Notes under the pieces: model-generated
Told to the model about the DNA's origin: nothing
The model's database searches: none
Seen by the model: the letters and a program-made list of their open reading frames with translations, nothing else
Program-made: the position numbers and the translations under genes
NCBI GenBank assembly: GCA_944326305.1
Contig: CALVDL010000005.1
Span: forward strand, 80,255-144,254
Origin: an uncultured Bacteroidales bacterium
Lineage (GTDB): Bacteria > Bacteroidota > Bacteroidia > Bacteroidales > UBA932
Direction: 5' to 3'
DNA length: 64,000 nt
In this document: positions 17,650-25,892 of the stretch, in pieces
How positions within the stretch are numbered: the first letter of the stretch is position 1
Layout of the letters: every line of letters begins with the position of its first letter

Positions 17650-17723
17650 TCCTGAATAGCTCAGTTGGTTAGAGCATCTGACTGTTAATCAGAGGGTCCC
17701 AGGTTCAAGTCCTGGTTCAGGAG
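17650..17723 (+). tRNA. tRNA-Asn (anticodon GTT)
   Basis: A 74-base cloverleaf. The acceptor stem pairs TCCTGAA (17650-17656) with TTCAGGA (17716-17722), followed by discriminator G. The anticodon loop CTGTTAA gives anticodon GTT (17684-17686), and the T arm contains GGTTCAAGTCC. CCA is not encoded, so it must be added after transcription. It has its own promoter and terminator and stands alone. Confidence 0.97.
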
Positions 17724-17735
17724 CAACTAAAAATC

Positions 17736-17767
17736 AAGCACTTGCATGAAAATGCAGGTGCTTTTTT
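17736..17767 (+). terminator. Intrinsic terminator of tRNA-Asn
   Basis: A 12-bp stem (17736-17747 with 17752-17763, one G-T pair) around a GAAA loop is followed by a run of six T. This is a strong rho-independent terminator. Confidence 0.9.
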
Positions 17768-17778
17768 GGTAACTGGAT

Positions 17779-18024
17779 GTATATGAAGGTCTGTCGGTAT
17801 AACATAGATACCAGCCGCAGATAATCAACAAATATGTCCGAGTGATAGATATTATGATGAGTTTACCCGACACGTTGTCTTTAATGAAGATAAACTCATT
17901 GAATTACGAGAAATTAAAAGGAGATAAGAAAGGACTGTCCTCTGTCAGAGTCAATGACCGGTACAGGATAGAATTTGAAGAATATACTGTGGATGGACCC
18001 GAATATGATAGCAAACAATCTTGA
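17779..18024 (+). pseudogene. HigB-type toxin remnant
   Basis: The readable frame from a GTG at 17842 encodes only 60 residues (core NSLNYEKLKGDKKGLSSVRV then NDRYRIEFEEY), matching the middle of RelE/HigB-type toxins common in Bacteroidales. Homology-like sequence HRYQPQIINKYVRV continues upstream of that GTG but is interrupted by a stop at 17800-17802. The usual C-terminal segment (a Cys-Ile...LSNHYK-like ending in this group, as I recall) is missing: the frame runs instead into the start of higA. I therefore call it a toxin damaged at both ends. Base composition is AT-rich relative to the surroundings. A functional short form cannot be excluded. Confidence 0.65.
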
Positions 18025-18244
18025 GCCCTTCCGGCCTACACATCCCGGAGAAGTGCTGAAAGATGAGCTGGAGTATAGAGGAATCTCCCAGAAACAGCTG
18101 GCGACAGAAATGGGGATTTCATACACATTACTTAATGAGGTACTGAACGGCAAAAGACAGGTAAATACAGAACTTGCATTGCTTGTTGAGGCTGCATTGG
18201 ATATTCCTGCAGAATCACTGTTACAGATGCTGACAAGGTTTTGA
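18005..18244 (+). CDS. higA: HigA-type antitoxin (XRE helix-turn-helix), possibly truncated
   Basis: Seventy-nine residues with the typical N-terminus NNLEPFRPTHPGEVLKDEL and a helix-turn-helix spanning ISQKQLATEMGISYTLLNEV then LNGKRQVNTELALL. HigA binds and neutralises HigB and represses the operon. It overlaps the 3' end of the damaged toxin by 20 bases. A longer frame with a TTG start at 17975 (residues KNILWMDPN) also resembles the family N-terminus. The protein ends soon after LLQMLTRF, earlier than the ~95-110 residues I expect, so it may be an orphan shortened antitoxin. Confidence 0.75.
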   Translation: MIANNLEPFRPTHPGEVLKDELEYRGISQKQLATEMGISYTLLNEVLNGKRQVNTELALLVEAALDIPAESLLQMLTRF

Positions 18245-18349
18245 AAATCCATATTTAGACACGCCCTCTTGCAGCAATGTGAGAGGGTTTCTTGTATATA
18301 GACGCATCTCAAAAAGTCAGAAATTACAATACTGATCTTGCATCCGGAA

Positions 18350-18394
18350 AAACGCCGTCCCCGGAAACTGCATCGTTTTCCGGGGACGGCGTTT
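18350..18394 (-). terminator. Terminator downstream of skp
   Basis: A perfect 18-bp inverted repeat (18350-18367 with 18377-18394) flanks a 9-base loop just beyond the stop of the minus-strand skp gene. T residues follow in the minus direction but the run is short. It closes the nadK-uppS-bamA-skp unit and could also stop readthrough from the higA side. Confidence 0.8.
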
Positions 18395-18413
18395 ATATCC
18401 AAATCATAAAAGG

Positions 18414-18983
18414 CTACTGCTGTGCAGCCTGTGCCTTTGCCTGAAGTTCTGCCTGGAGGGACTCCATTGTCCTGTCTGCAGGAATGTTAAGGGCCTCCCT
18501 TGCACTCTGGGTAAGATTCGTGCTCTGGCTCTCATCGATATACAGGAGCTGTGAAGAATCAAATACATAAATGAAACCCTGTGCCTTGGCAAGATTGGTG
18601 ACAACTTCCTGAGCTTTCTGGTAGATAGGTCCCATCAGGGCATTCTGGAGCTGGCTGATATCCTGCTGGCTGGACTGCTCGAACTCCTGTATCCTTGTCT
18701 GGATACTCTGGATCTCACGCTCCTTGCTCTCCCTTACGGACTGGGTCCAGGTAGCCTGCTTCTCGCCGTACTCGGTATACTTGGCATTGAACTCTTCAAT
18801 CATACTCTGATAAGTATCCTGAATCTCTTTCTGGGATGCATCCATCTGTACCCTTGCAGAATCCATTTCAGGCATGAGCTGAACAAGCTCATTAAAATTG
18901 ACATGGGCGAATTTCGGGCCCTGTGCCATAGCTGCAACACCTATAAAAAGGGATGCTGCCGCAATTAAAGCGATTTTTTTCAT
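18414..18983 (-). CDS. skp: Skp/OmpH periplasmic chaperone
   Basis: About 189 residues with a signal peptide (MKKIALIAAASLFIGVAAMA) and a long, glutamine-rich helical hairpin (EKQATWTQSVRESKEREIQS...). The C-terminal region VTNLAKAQGFIYVFDSS is the conserved Skp/OmpH trimerisation part. It carries unfolded outer-membrane proteins to the Bam machine. It lies 35 bases after bamA, the usual neighbour. The start at 18983 gives a standard signal peptide; an ATG at 19001 would add six residues. Confidence 0.9.
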   Translation of the reverse strand: MKKIALIAAASLFIGVAAMAQGPKFAHVNFNELVQLMPEMDSARVQMDASQKEIQDTYQSMIEEFNAKYTEYGEKQATWTQSVRESKEREIQSIQTRIQEFEQSSQQDISQLQNALMGPIYQKAQEVVTNLAKAQGFIYVFDSSQLLYIDESQSTNLTQSAREALNIPADRTMESLQAELQAKAQAAQQ

Positions 18984-19017
18984 ATCCAAAAAATTTTTCA
19001 TTATATAATTTTTCTTT

Positions 19018-21603
19018 CTAGAACTGCTGTCCTATCACAAAGTGGAACTGGCTTCCACCATACTGGCTGTCATCGAATCCGTATCCCCAGTCAACTCCGA
19101 GAAGACCGATCATCGGCAGGAACACCCTCACACCGACACCGGCAGACCTCTTTATCTGGAACGGATTGAAATCCTTTATGTCAGACCATGCGTTACCTCC
19201 CTCCAGGAACAACAGTGCGAATATCGTGGACTGCGGCTGCAGGACGACAGGATAACGGAGCTCGACAGTAAACTTGTCATATACGTTACCGGCATACGCA
19301 TAACCGTTGGCATATGGGGCATAGACCTGAGGAGTAAGGGAGTAGTTCTCGTAACCCCTCAAAGAAATGACCTCGGAACCGTAAGTATTGTAACCTGACA
19401 TACCGTCACCTCCGAGGAGGAAGCCCTCGAACGGAGAATAGCCCCAGTTCCGGTTGTAGTAACCCAGATATCCGAACTGCGCACGCGCCATCAGGACAAG
19501 GTCACCTATCAGCTTGGTATATATAGAACCCTTGAATGACCACTTGTGGTACTCGATCCATTTGTACCTGTCCTCGGATGTCTGGAGGTTGTAGTCTATG
19601 TCACGCCAGCTCTTGACCCTTGTAGGATTGCCGTTCGCGTCGAGCACACCCTTGTCCTTTTTCCTCAGGAGGGAATACGGAGGTGTAAGCTGTACAGAGA
19701 AAGAGAACTCCGATCCCTGGCGAGGATATATCTGCTGGTCGGTAGATGTCCTGGAGAGGCTCAACGTGTAGCTGAGGTTGTGGGATATACCTGTATCGAA
19801 CAGGAAGTTGTATGCCCAGTTCTGGAGGCGGTACGTCTGCCAGCTGAGCTGGTTGTACAGGACGAAATAGTTGTCAGGCCACTTGAGCCTGTTTCCGATT
19901 CCGGCGGCGACACCGTAAACTTCCATGAACTCGTCGTTGTTCAGGATGTCGAGGGCAATATATGAATTGGTCTGCCTCGTGTAGTACAGTGATATGCTCA
20001 ATGATGTAGGTTTCTTGCCGAACAGCCACGGCTCCATGAAGCTGGCGGAAAGGCTCGTATAATACGTACCGTTAGTCTGGAACCTTATCGCAAGATTCTG
20101 CGCATCGCCCAGCGGTACAGGACGCCACGCCGACTTGTCGAACATCCTGCGTGTAGAGAAGTTGTTGAAACTCAATCCGACAGTGGCCACAAAAGTGTTT
20201 CCTCCCCATCCTCCGGAAAGCTCAAGCTGGCTGGACGGCTTCTCCGTCACATTGTAGATGAGGTCCACAGTGTTGTCCGCCTGGTTCGGGATCATCGACC
20301 ATCCTTTCGCAGGGTCGGCTATCGCTTCAGGGTCAAACTGCCCCAGAGATGCAATCTCCCTGATGGACCTTTCGAAATCGGTCTGGCTGAACAAATAGCC
20401 CGGACGGGTGAATATCTGGCGGCGCACGACCCTCTCGTTGGTAAGGTCATTGCCGTTGATGATGATATTGTTAAGGGTGGCAGGCTTGCCCTCCACGATA
20501 CGCATCTCGACGTCTACCGAATCCCCTTCGACATTCAGCTCGACAGGCTGCAGGTTGAAGAAAAGATACCCGTTGTCCCTGTACAGCTTGGAAACGTCAT
20601 ACTCGTTCTGCTTGCCGCCGCCGAAAAGGCGCTTCTCCATGGTCACAACGTCATATACGTCGCCCTTGTTGATCATCAGGATATTGTTCAGGTCATCCGA
20701 AGAATATACCGAGTTTCCGGTCCATGTGATGTCCCTGAAGAAATACTGGCGGCCCTCGTCTATAGCGAAATCTATCTGCAGCCTGTTCGGCGCCACATAG
20801 TACATGGTATCCTTCAGTATCCTTGCGTCACGGTATCCGGCTTCGTTGAAAGCGCTTATGAGGTTACGCTTGTCGTTGTCGTATTCCTTTTCATTGAATT
20901 TCTTGGAACTGAAGAAGTTAAGGATGCGCATATCCTTGGTCTTCTTCATGGAGCGGGCCAGCTTTGCCTCCTTCACATGATCATTTCCTGAAAATGTGAT
21001 TTTCTTGATCTTCACCTTCTGCCCGCGGTCAACGGCGAAATTCACCCTGATGGCGCTCTTGACCACAGTATCCCTCTTGGTCTGCACATCTACCTTTGTC
21101 AGAAGGAAGCCTTTTTCTTTATAATACCTTATTATAATATCGGATGCAGTCTTGGCCACATAGTCGGAAAATGCGCCCCCGCGCTTCAGGTTTAGACGTT
21201 CAAGCAGCTCCTTCTGCTCCCCCGTCTTGACTCCCGAGAATGTCCATCTCGAAACCCTCGGGCGCTCCGTTATTGATATTTTGAAAAACGCCGTATCCGT
21301 AGCAGGTGCTATGGAATCGATGACCATCGCCACATCCTCGAAATAGCGCTGCAGCCAGAGCCTGTTCACTATCGATGACATATCCTCGCCCGGGACCGTA
21401 ACTTCCATTCCCTTCTGAAGACCTGTAAGCTGGATTATCTGCTTGTCACTGAAATAATGGTTACCCTCAACCGAGACACCACCGACCTTGTATTTCTTCG
21501 GATTGTTGTAGTCTACAACAATACCGTCTCCTCCATTCTGGGCAAGCGCGGGGAAAGAAAGGACCGCCAGAATAAGAAGGATGCCTATCCGCTTAACTCT
21601 CAT
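19018..21603 (-). CDS. bamA: Outer-membrane assembly factor BamA
   Basis: 861 residues: signal peptide, a periplasmic series of POTRA domains (first ones around VGGVSVEGNHYFSDKQIIQL, later FRDITWTGNSVYSSDDLNNI and IINGNDLTNERVVRRQIF) and a C-terminal Omp85 barrel with GLSFNNFSTRRMFD and EVISLRGYENYSLT. It ends in the C-terminal phenylalanine (FVIGQQF) expected of an outer-membrane barrel. It inserts beta-barrel proteins into the outer membrane. It is flanked by uppS upstream and skp downstream, a conserved Bacteroidota order, and has a TATATTTG box before it. Confidence 0.95.
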   Translation of the reverse strand: MRVKRIGILLILAVLSFPALAQNGGDGIVVDYNNPKKYKVGGVSVEGNHYFSDKQIIQLTGLQKGMEVTVPGEDMSSIVNRLWLQRYFEDVAMVIDSIAPATDTAFFKISITERPRVSRWTFSGVKTGEQKELLERLNLKRGGAFSDYVAKTASDIIIRYYKEKGFLLTKVDVQTKRDTVVKSAIRVNFAVDRGQKVKIKKITFSGNDHVKEAKLARSMKKTKDMRILNFFSSKKFNEKEYDNDKRNLISAFNEAGYRDARILKDTMYYVAPNRLQIDFAIDEGRQYFFRDITWTGNSVYSSDDLNNILMINKGDVYDVVTMEKRLFGGGKQNEYDVSKLYRDNGYLFFNLQPVELNVEGDSVDVEMRIVEGKPATLNNIIINGNDLTNERVVRRQIFTRPGYLFSQTDFERSIREIASLGQFDPEAIADPAKGWSMIPNQADNTVDLIYNVTEKPSSQLELSGGWGGNTFVATVGLSFNNFSTRRMFDKSAWRPVPLGDAQNLAIRFQTNGTYYTSLSASFMEPWLFGKKPTSLSISLYYTRQTNSYIALDILNNDEFMEVYGVAAGIGNRLKWPDNYFVLYNQLSWQTYRLQNWAYNFLFDTGISHNLSYTLSLSRTSTDQQIYPRQGSEFSFSVQLTPPYSLLRKKDKGVLDANGNPTRVKSWRDIDYNLQTSEDRYKWIEYHKWSFKGSIYTKLIGDLVLMARAQFGYLGYYNRNWGYSPFEGFLLGGDGMSGYNTYGSEVISLRGYENYSLTPQVYAPYANGYAYAGNVYDKFTVELRYPVVLQPQSTIFALLFLEGGNAWSDIKDFNPFQIKRSAGVGVRVFLPMIGLLGVDWGYGFDDSQYGGSQFHFVIGQQF

Positions 21604-21651
21604 CGTTAATTACAGCTATTAAAATTACAGCCTTTAAACATAATAAACGTG

Positions 21652-21659
21652 CAAATATA
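21652..21659 (-). promoter_or_regulatory. -7 box upstream of bamA
   Basis: The minus strand reads TATATTTG, about 48 bases ahead of bamA, just beyond the uppS stop. The -33 element is weak. It suggests bamA-skp can be transcribed independently of nadK-uppS. Confidence 0.5.
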
Positions 21660-21664
21660 GTGAA

Positions 21665-22387
21665 TTATTTGACTTTTCCATAACGTCGGTCCCGTTTTGC
21701 GTACTCCGCAAGCGCCGCATCGAACTCCGCAGCCTTGAAATCAGGCCATAGCGTATCAGTGAAATACATTTCAGAATATGCACACTGCCACAGCAGGTAA
21801 TTGCTGATCCTGAGCTCACCGGATGTCCTGATAATCAGGTCCGGATCAGGTATCCCTCCTGTCGAGAGGTACCGGCTGAACCCTCCGGCGTCCATATCCC
21901 GGACCGCCTGCGCTGCGGACGGGTCCGCGGCAGCCTCAAGCGCGAGACGCTTTGCTGCCTGGAGAATATCCCAGCGGCCACTGTAACTGAGGAAGATCAC
22001 GAGGTTCAGGTTCGTATATCCGGCGGTAAGCCCCATACACTCGTCTATCTCTGCATTGAGGCTGTCGTCGAGACGGGACCTGTTGCCCAGCACGATGAAC
22101 TTTATCCCGTTTTTCTGGAAGGTCGGGAGCTCGTTTACCATAGCTTTGACCATCAGCCCCATAAGAGACCTGACCTCATCCTCCGGCCTGTTCCAGTTCT
22201 CCTCGGAAAAGGCGAACAGTGACAGATACTTTACACCTTTCCTTATGGCCTCCTCGGTGCACGCCCTCACACTCTCCACCCCCTCGACATGGCCGTAGAA
22301 CCTCTCCTTCCCGCGTTCTTTCGCCCATCTTCCGTTCCCGTCCATTATTATCGAGACATGGACCGGTATCTTGCTGTTTTCTTCCAT
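21665..22387 (-). CDS. uppS: Undecaprenyl diphosphate synthase (isoprenyl transferase)
   Basis: A 240-residue cytoplasmic cis-prenyltransferase that builds the C55 lipid carrier for peptidoglycan and surface glycans. The start motif IIMDGNGRWAKERG carries the catalytic aspartate, SLFAFSEENWNRP is conserved, and DLIIRTSGELRISNYLLWQ is the substrate-binding signature. Length and motifs are normal. It starts 7 bp after nadK and is followed by bamA. Confidence 0.96.
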   Translation of the reverse strand: MEENSKIPVHVSIIMDGNGRWAKERGKERFYGHVEGVESVRACTEEAIRKGVKYLSLFAFSEENWNRPEDEVRSLMGLMVKAMVNELPTFQKNGIKFIVLGNRSRLDDSLNAEIDECMGLTAGYTNLNLVIFLSYSGRWDILQAAKRLALEAAADPSAAQAVRDMDAGGFSRYLSTGGIPDPDLIIRTSGELRISNYLLWQCAYSEMYFTDTLWPDFKAAEFDAALAEYAKRDRRYGKVK

Positions 22388-22394
22388 AATATTT

Positions 22395-23237
22395 CTACTG
22401 GTTATTTCCGTTCCTTATATCCTCGCCCCAGAAAAGCTTCCCGGTGAGGGCATTGATGAAGTTCGAGCCCTCCAGCCTGATGCGGTTCAGAGGGAAAGGC
22501 GCCCTGGAGATCCTGATGCTGGAGCCGGCCCCGATCTCAGCATTCCTGTTGTCAGCCGTAAAAAGCACCCTGCTGTCCCTGGAGACGAACCCTATCTCGA
22601 TGACGGAGCTGTCCGGAACGACCAATGGCCTGACATTAAGGTTGTGAGGGGATATAGGAGATATTATGAGCACACTGGACTCAGGAAGCACAATCGGGCC
22701 GCCTACGCTCAGGGAATACGCCGTGGAGCCGGAACTTGTCGCGACAAGCAGCCCGTCCGACCAATAGACCGGCAGGCTGTTACCGTCTATGCTGACGGTT
22801 ACCCCGAGGGTCGCCGCACCGGACCTGTGTACAGTAAATTCATTGAGTGCATACGGCCACGGAGCGATCTGTGGAGGAATCTCCCCCCGGATGAAACCGG
22901 CATGCAGCATTGTCCTTTTCTCCACCTCATATTCACCGGAAGCAAGAGCGCTGCAGATATCTTCAGGACTGTTTTCAGACAGGAATCCGAGACGTCCGAA
23001 ATTGACGCCGAGGACAGGTATGCCGTCCATGCCCGCCACGGTCGCGGCAGACAGGAAAGTGCCGTCTCCCCCAACACTCAGGATCATCCCCGTACCGGGG
23101 ACAATATCAGACGGACAACGGACAGGGTACAGGCTGTACCCGAGCGCACGGAGGCCCGTCTCAAGCCTTGTATACCTGATGTCGTCCAGAAACTTGCCGT
23201 CCCGGACAAATACCGCCAGTTTCTTGTCTGATGTCAT
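22395..23237 (-). CDS. nadK: NAD kinase
   Basis: About 280 residues. The GGDGTFL motif (ILSVGGDGTFLSAA) and GSTAYSLSVGGPIV are the ATP- and NAD-binding signatures of the family that makes NADP. LNEFTVHRSG is also present. The start at 23237 (MTSDKKLAVFVRDGKF) is used because a TATTTTTG box lies at 23261-23268 upstream, while the longer frame from 23294 would begin ahead of that box. It is divergent from pdxJ and heads the nadK-uppS-bamA-skp unit. Confidence 0.95.
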   Translation of the reverse strand: MTSDKKLAVFVRDGKFLDDIRYTRLETGLRALGYSLYPVRCPSDIVPGTGMILSVGGDGTFLSAATVAGMDGIPVLGVNFGRLGFLSENSPEDICSALASGEYEVEKRTMLHAGFIRGEIPPQIAPWPYALNEFTVHRSGAATLGVTVSIDGNSLPVYWSDGLLVATSSGSTAYSLSVGGPIVLPESSVLIISPISPHNLNVRPLVVPDSSVIEIGFVSRDSRVLFTADNRNAEIGAGSSIRISRAPFPLNRIRLEGSNFINALTGKLFWGEDIRNGNNQ

Positions 23238-23260
23238 CGGATGGTTTATAATATGGGTGT

Positions 23261-23268
23261 CAAAAATA
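23261..23268 (-). promoter_or_regulatory. -7 box of nadK
   Basis: The minus strand reads TATTTTTG with a TTTA 19 bases further upstream acting as a weak -33 element. It lies back to back with the pdxJ promoter in a gap of about 100 bases. Confidence 0.6.
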
Positions 23269-23285
23269 GAACTATTTTGCCAAAC

Positions 23286-23318
23286 TTTAAACAATAATGG
23301 ATAAATATGTTATTTTTG
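23286..23318 (+). promoter_or_regulatory. Promoter of pdxJ
   Basis: TATTTTTG at 23311-23318 is the -7 box and TTTA at 23286-23289 a possible -33. Transcription would start near 23325, which rules out the in-frame upstream start codon at 23307 and supports the ATG at 23337/23340. Confidence 0.6.
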
Positions 23319-23339
23319 CGGCTCAAAAACATTGGAATG

Positions 23340-24059
23340 ATGACAAGACTGAGCGTAAACATAAACAAAATCGCTACCCTGAGGAACTCCAGAGGGGGCA
23401 ATATGCCGGATGTGCTGAAGGCAGCAGCCGACTGCGAGAGGTTCGGCGCCGAAGGCATCACAGTCCACCCGAGACCGGACGAACGGCACATAAGATATTC
23501 GGACGTGCGGGCGATAAGGCCCATAATCACCACGGAGCTGAATATCGAAGGGAACCCGATCCCGAAATTCATCGACCTTGTAAACGAGGTAAGGCCGGCA
23601 CAGGTGACACTGGTCCCGGATGCTGAAGACGCGATCACATCGAATGCCGGATGGGACACGATAAAAAATCACGGATTTCTCTCTGAAGTCTGCAAAGAGT
23701 TCAAGAACAACGGGATACGCACCTCCATATTCATAGACCCCTCCCCTGTGATGGCAGAAGGGGCGGCCAAATGCGGCTGCGACCGGGTGGAGCTTTATAC
23801 GGAATCCTATGCATCCGGATACAGGGCGGACAGGCAGGCGGCAATAGCCCCGTATATCAAGGCGGCCACAGCTGCAAAGGAGGCCGGGATAGGGCTCAAT
23901 GCAGGACATGACCTCAACCTGGAGAACCTTGAATTCTTCATCAGGACCATCCCATGGACGGACGAGGTGTCGATAGGGCATGCTATCATCTGCGACGCCC
24001 TGTACATGGGCCTCGAACAAACAATACGGGCATACCTGTCCAAGGTAAAGATTTTTTGA
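23340..24059 (+). CDS. pdxJ: Pyridoxine 5'-phosphate synthase
   Basis: About 239 residues, a TIM-barrel enzyme that condenses 3-amino-2-oxopropyl phosphate with 1-deoxyxylulose 5-phosphate in vitamin B6 synthesis. Signatures are [44 protein letters not shown] and [11 protein letters not shown], with the final [18 protein letters not shown]. The start at 23340 (or the adjacent ATG at 23337) gives the family N-terminus. It is divergent from nadK. Confidence 0.96.
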   Translation: MTRLSVNINKIATLRNSRGGNMPDVLKAAADCERFGAEGITVHPRPDERHIRYSDVRAIRPIITTELNIEGNPIPKFIDLVNEVRPAQVTLVPDAEDAITSNAGWDTIKNHGFLSEVCKEFKNNGIRTSIFIDPSPVMAEGAAKCGCDRVELYTESYASGYRADRQAAIAPYIKAATAAKEAGIGLNAGHDLNLENLEFFIRTIPWTDEVSIGHAIICDALYMGLEQTIRAYLSKVKIF

Positions 24060-24060
24060 C

Positions 24061-24068
24061 TATATTTG
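24061..24068 (+). promoter_or_regulatory. -7 box before the second Skp-like gene
   Basis: TATATTTG immediately follows the pdxJ stop codon and lies 65 bases ahead of the 24133 start. It could drive the Skp-like, glycosyltransferase and LysM genes. Confidence 0.5.
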
Positions 24069-24132
24069 TAAAATATTGCGGCTGCCTCAGCCGCAAACCG
24101 ATCCGCAATAACAACGAAAACAACTTTTAATA

Positions 24133-24750
24133 ATGAAAAACGTATCTTTAATCCTCAGCATTGTCGCCATATTAGTGGCAGCGGCAACCGGAATAATCCT
24201 GCTCACATCTGACAAGGACAGCGCTACAGCAAGCACTTCGGAATCGACTTCGGAGACCGCTGCGGCTGCGAAAGGGGACATAGTGTACATACAGCTCGAC
24301 CGGATACTGCAGGAATATGACATGGCGAACGACCTGAGGTCAGTAGTGGAGACTAAAGTACAGAATATACAGGCGGAAGTGGACAGGAGGGGCAAAAAAC
24401 TGGAGACCGATGTGAACGACTTCCAGGAAAAGCTCAACAAGGGCCTCATGACAAGGTCAGTCGCAGAGGTGCAGAGCGAGAAGCTCAGGCAGCAGGAAGC
24501 TGACTTCAACAATTACGCGAACCAGAAGCAGAACGAGATCATGGAAGAACAGACTGTCATGATGAACCAGCTCGCCGATGCAATAAAGACATTCCTCGAC
24601 AAGTACAATGAGGACAAGAAATACGCGATGATACTCACGAACCAGGGAGGTGCGCCTGTAATCACTGCCGACACCACACTCGACATCACAGACGACGTCC
24701 TCATGAAGCTCAACGAGGAATACATCAAGAATAAGAACAAAAAAGACTGA
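24133..24750 (+). CDS. OmpH/Skp-family protein with N-terminal anchor
   Basis: 205 residues. An N-terminal hydrophobic segment (ILSIVAILVAAATGIILLTS) without an obvious cleavage site probably anchors it to the inner membrane. A Ser/Thr/Ala linker leads to the Skp core: GDIVYIQLDRILQEYDMAND, then a long coiled coil rich in Glu, Lys and Gln, and a final YAMILTNQGGAPVI strand. A periplasmic chaperone role is the likeliest. It is followed 8 bp later by a glycosyltransferase gene. Confidence 0.83.
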   Translation: MKNVSLILSIVAILVAAATGIILLTSDKDSATASTSESTSETAAAAKGDIVYIQLDRILQEYDMANDLRSVVETKVQNIQAEVDRRGKKLETDVNDFQEKLNKGLMTRSVAEVQSEKLRQQEADFNNYANQKQNEIMEEQTVMMNQLADAIKTFLDKYNEDKKYAMILTNQGGAPVITADTTLDITDDVLMKLNEEYIKNKNKKD

Positions 24751-24758
24751 GAGGAATC

Positions 24759-25892
24759 TTGAGAATAGCCATACTGTCATGTTTCTATCCATATAGAGGT
24801 GGAATCTCTCAGTTTAACGCATGCTTATACGGTGAACTGAGCAAAGGGAACATTGTCAAGGCATTCAATTTCAGAAGGCAGTACCCTGACTTCCTGTTCC
24901 CGGGCAAGACACAGTATGTGACAAGTGACGATGAAGCCGTACCGGTAGAGAGCGAAGCTCTGCTGGATACGGCTAATCCTTTTTCATACGCCACCACCAT
25001 GAAGGCCATACGGGAATGGAGGCCGGACCTGCTGATAGTAAGGTACTGGATGACCTATTTTGCACCGTCCCTCGGATTCATAACCAGGCATATGAAGAAA
25101 CACTGCACAGTAATCTCCATCCTTGACAATGTCGTACCACACGAACGTCACTTTTTCGACAGGCCGTTCACAAGATATTTCCTGAAGGGCAGCCACGGAC
25201 ATGTGACCCTGTGCGAGGCCGTATCCAAGGACCTGCTCGAACTTGCCCCCAGGGCCAGATATGCGGTGATCCAGCATCCGCTGTATTCTCATTTCGGAGA
25301 AAAGGTCGAAAGGCAGGCTGCAGAAAAGAAGCTCGGGATCAGAAGCGGGATGAAGAATATACTTTTCTTCGGCCTCATCCGGGAATACAAGGGGCTCGAC
25401 ATCCTCATAGAGGCATTTAAAGGGCTCGGAGAGGAATATCAGCTCATAATCGCAGGAGAGCCTTACGGCTCTTTCGACAGATACCGTGAACTGATCGACA
25501 GTTCAGGATGCTCCGGACGGATACACACATTTCTCCAATATGTCAGGGATTCAGAGGTAAAAGACTACTTTTCCGTTGCGGACGTAACTGTCCTGCCATA
25601 CAGGAGTGCCACCCAGAGCGGCATCAGCTCGATTTCATACCACTTCGAAGTCCCTATGATAGTGACTGATGTAGGAGGGATGAAAGAAACCATCGGAGAC
25701 AGGGGCACAGGCCTTCTGGCAGAGGCCTGTTCACCTGAGGCCATCAGGGAATCCATATTAAGGTATTTCAGCGACCCGGAAATAGCAGCGATATGCAGGG
25801 CCGGAATAAAAAAGGAGAAAGAACGGCTCTCCTGGGAAAACTTCTGCAGACAGCTCCTGGACTTTTCCGCCCAAATTAAAAACAATTTATGA
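24759..25892 (+). CDS. GT4-type glycosyltransferase (TTG start)
   Basis: 377 residues with the GT-B fold. The N-terminus RIAILSCFYPYRGGISQFNA forms the first Rossmann strand and glycine loop; the C-terminal half has KNILFFGLIREYKGLDILIE and the motif YHFEVPMIVTDVGGMKE typical of retaining GT4 enzymes. The start is a TTG at 24759 preceded by GAGGAAT; no in-frame ATG gives the conserved first strand. It overlaps the LysM gene by ATGA. Acceptor and donor unknown. Confidence 0.83.
   Translation: MRIAILSCFYPYRGGISQFNACLYGELSKGNIVKAFNFRRQYPDFLFPGKTQYVTSDDEAVPVESEALLDTANPFSYATTMKAIREWRPDLLIVRYWMTYFAPSLGFITRHMKKHCTVISILDNVVPHERHFFDRPFTRYFLKGSHGHVTLCEAVSKDLLELAPRARYAVIQHPLYSHFGEKVERQAAEKKLGIRSGMKNILFFGLIREYKGLDILIEAFKGLGEEYQLIIAGEPYGSFDRYRELIDSSGCSGRIHTFLQYVRDSEVKDYFSVADVTVLPYRSATQSGISSISYHFEVPMIVTDVGGMKETIGDRGTGLLAEACSPEAIRESILRYFSDPEIAAICRAGIKKEKERLSWENFCRQLLDFSAQIKNNL

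Noticed and set aside
17650..18413. tRNA-Asn as an integration site for a mobile element
   Set aside because: I found no direct repeat of the tRNA 3' end downstream, and no integrase or mobility gene. The HigBA remnant alone does not make an island.
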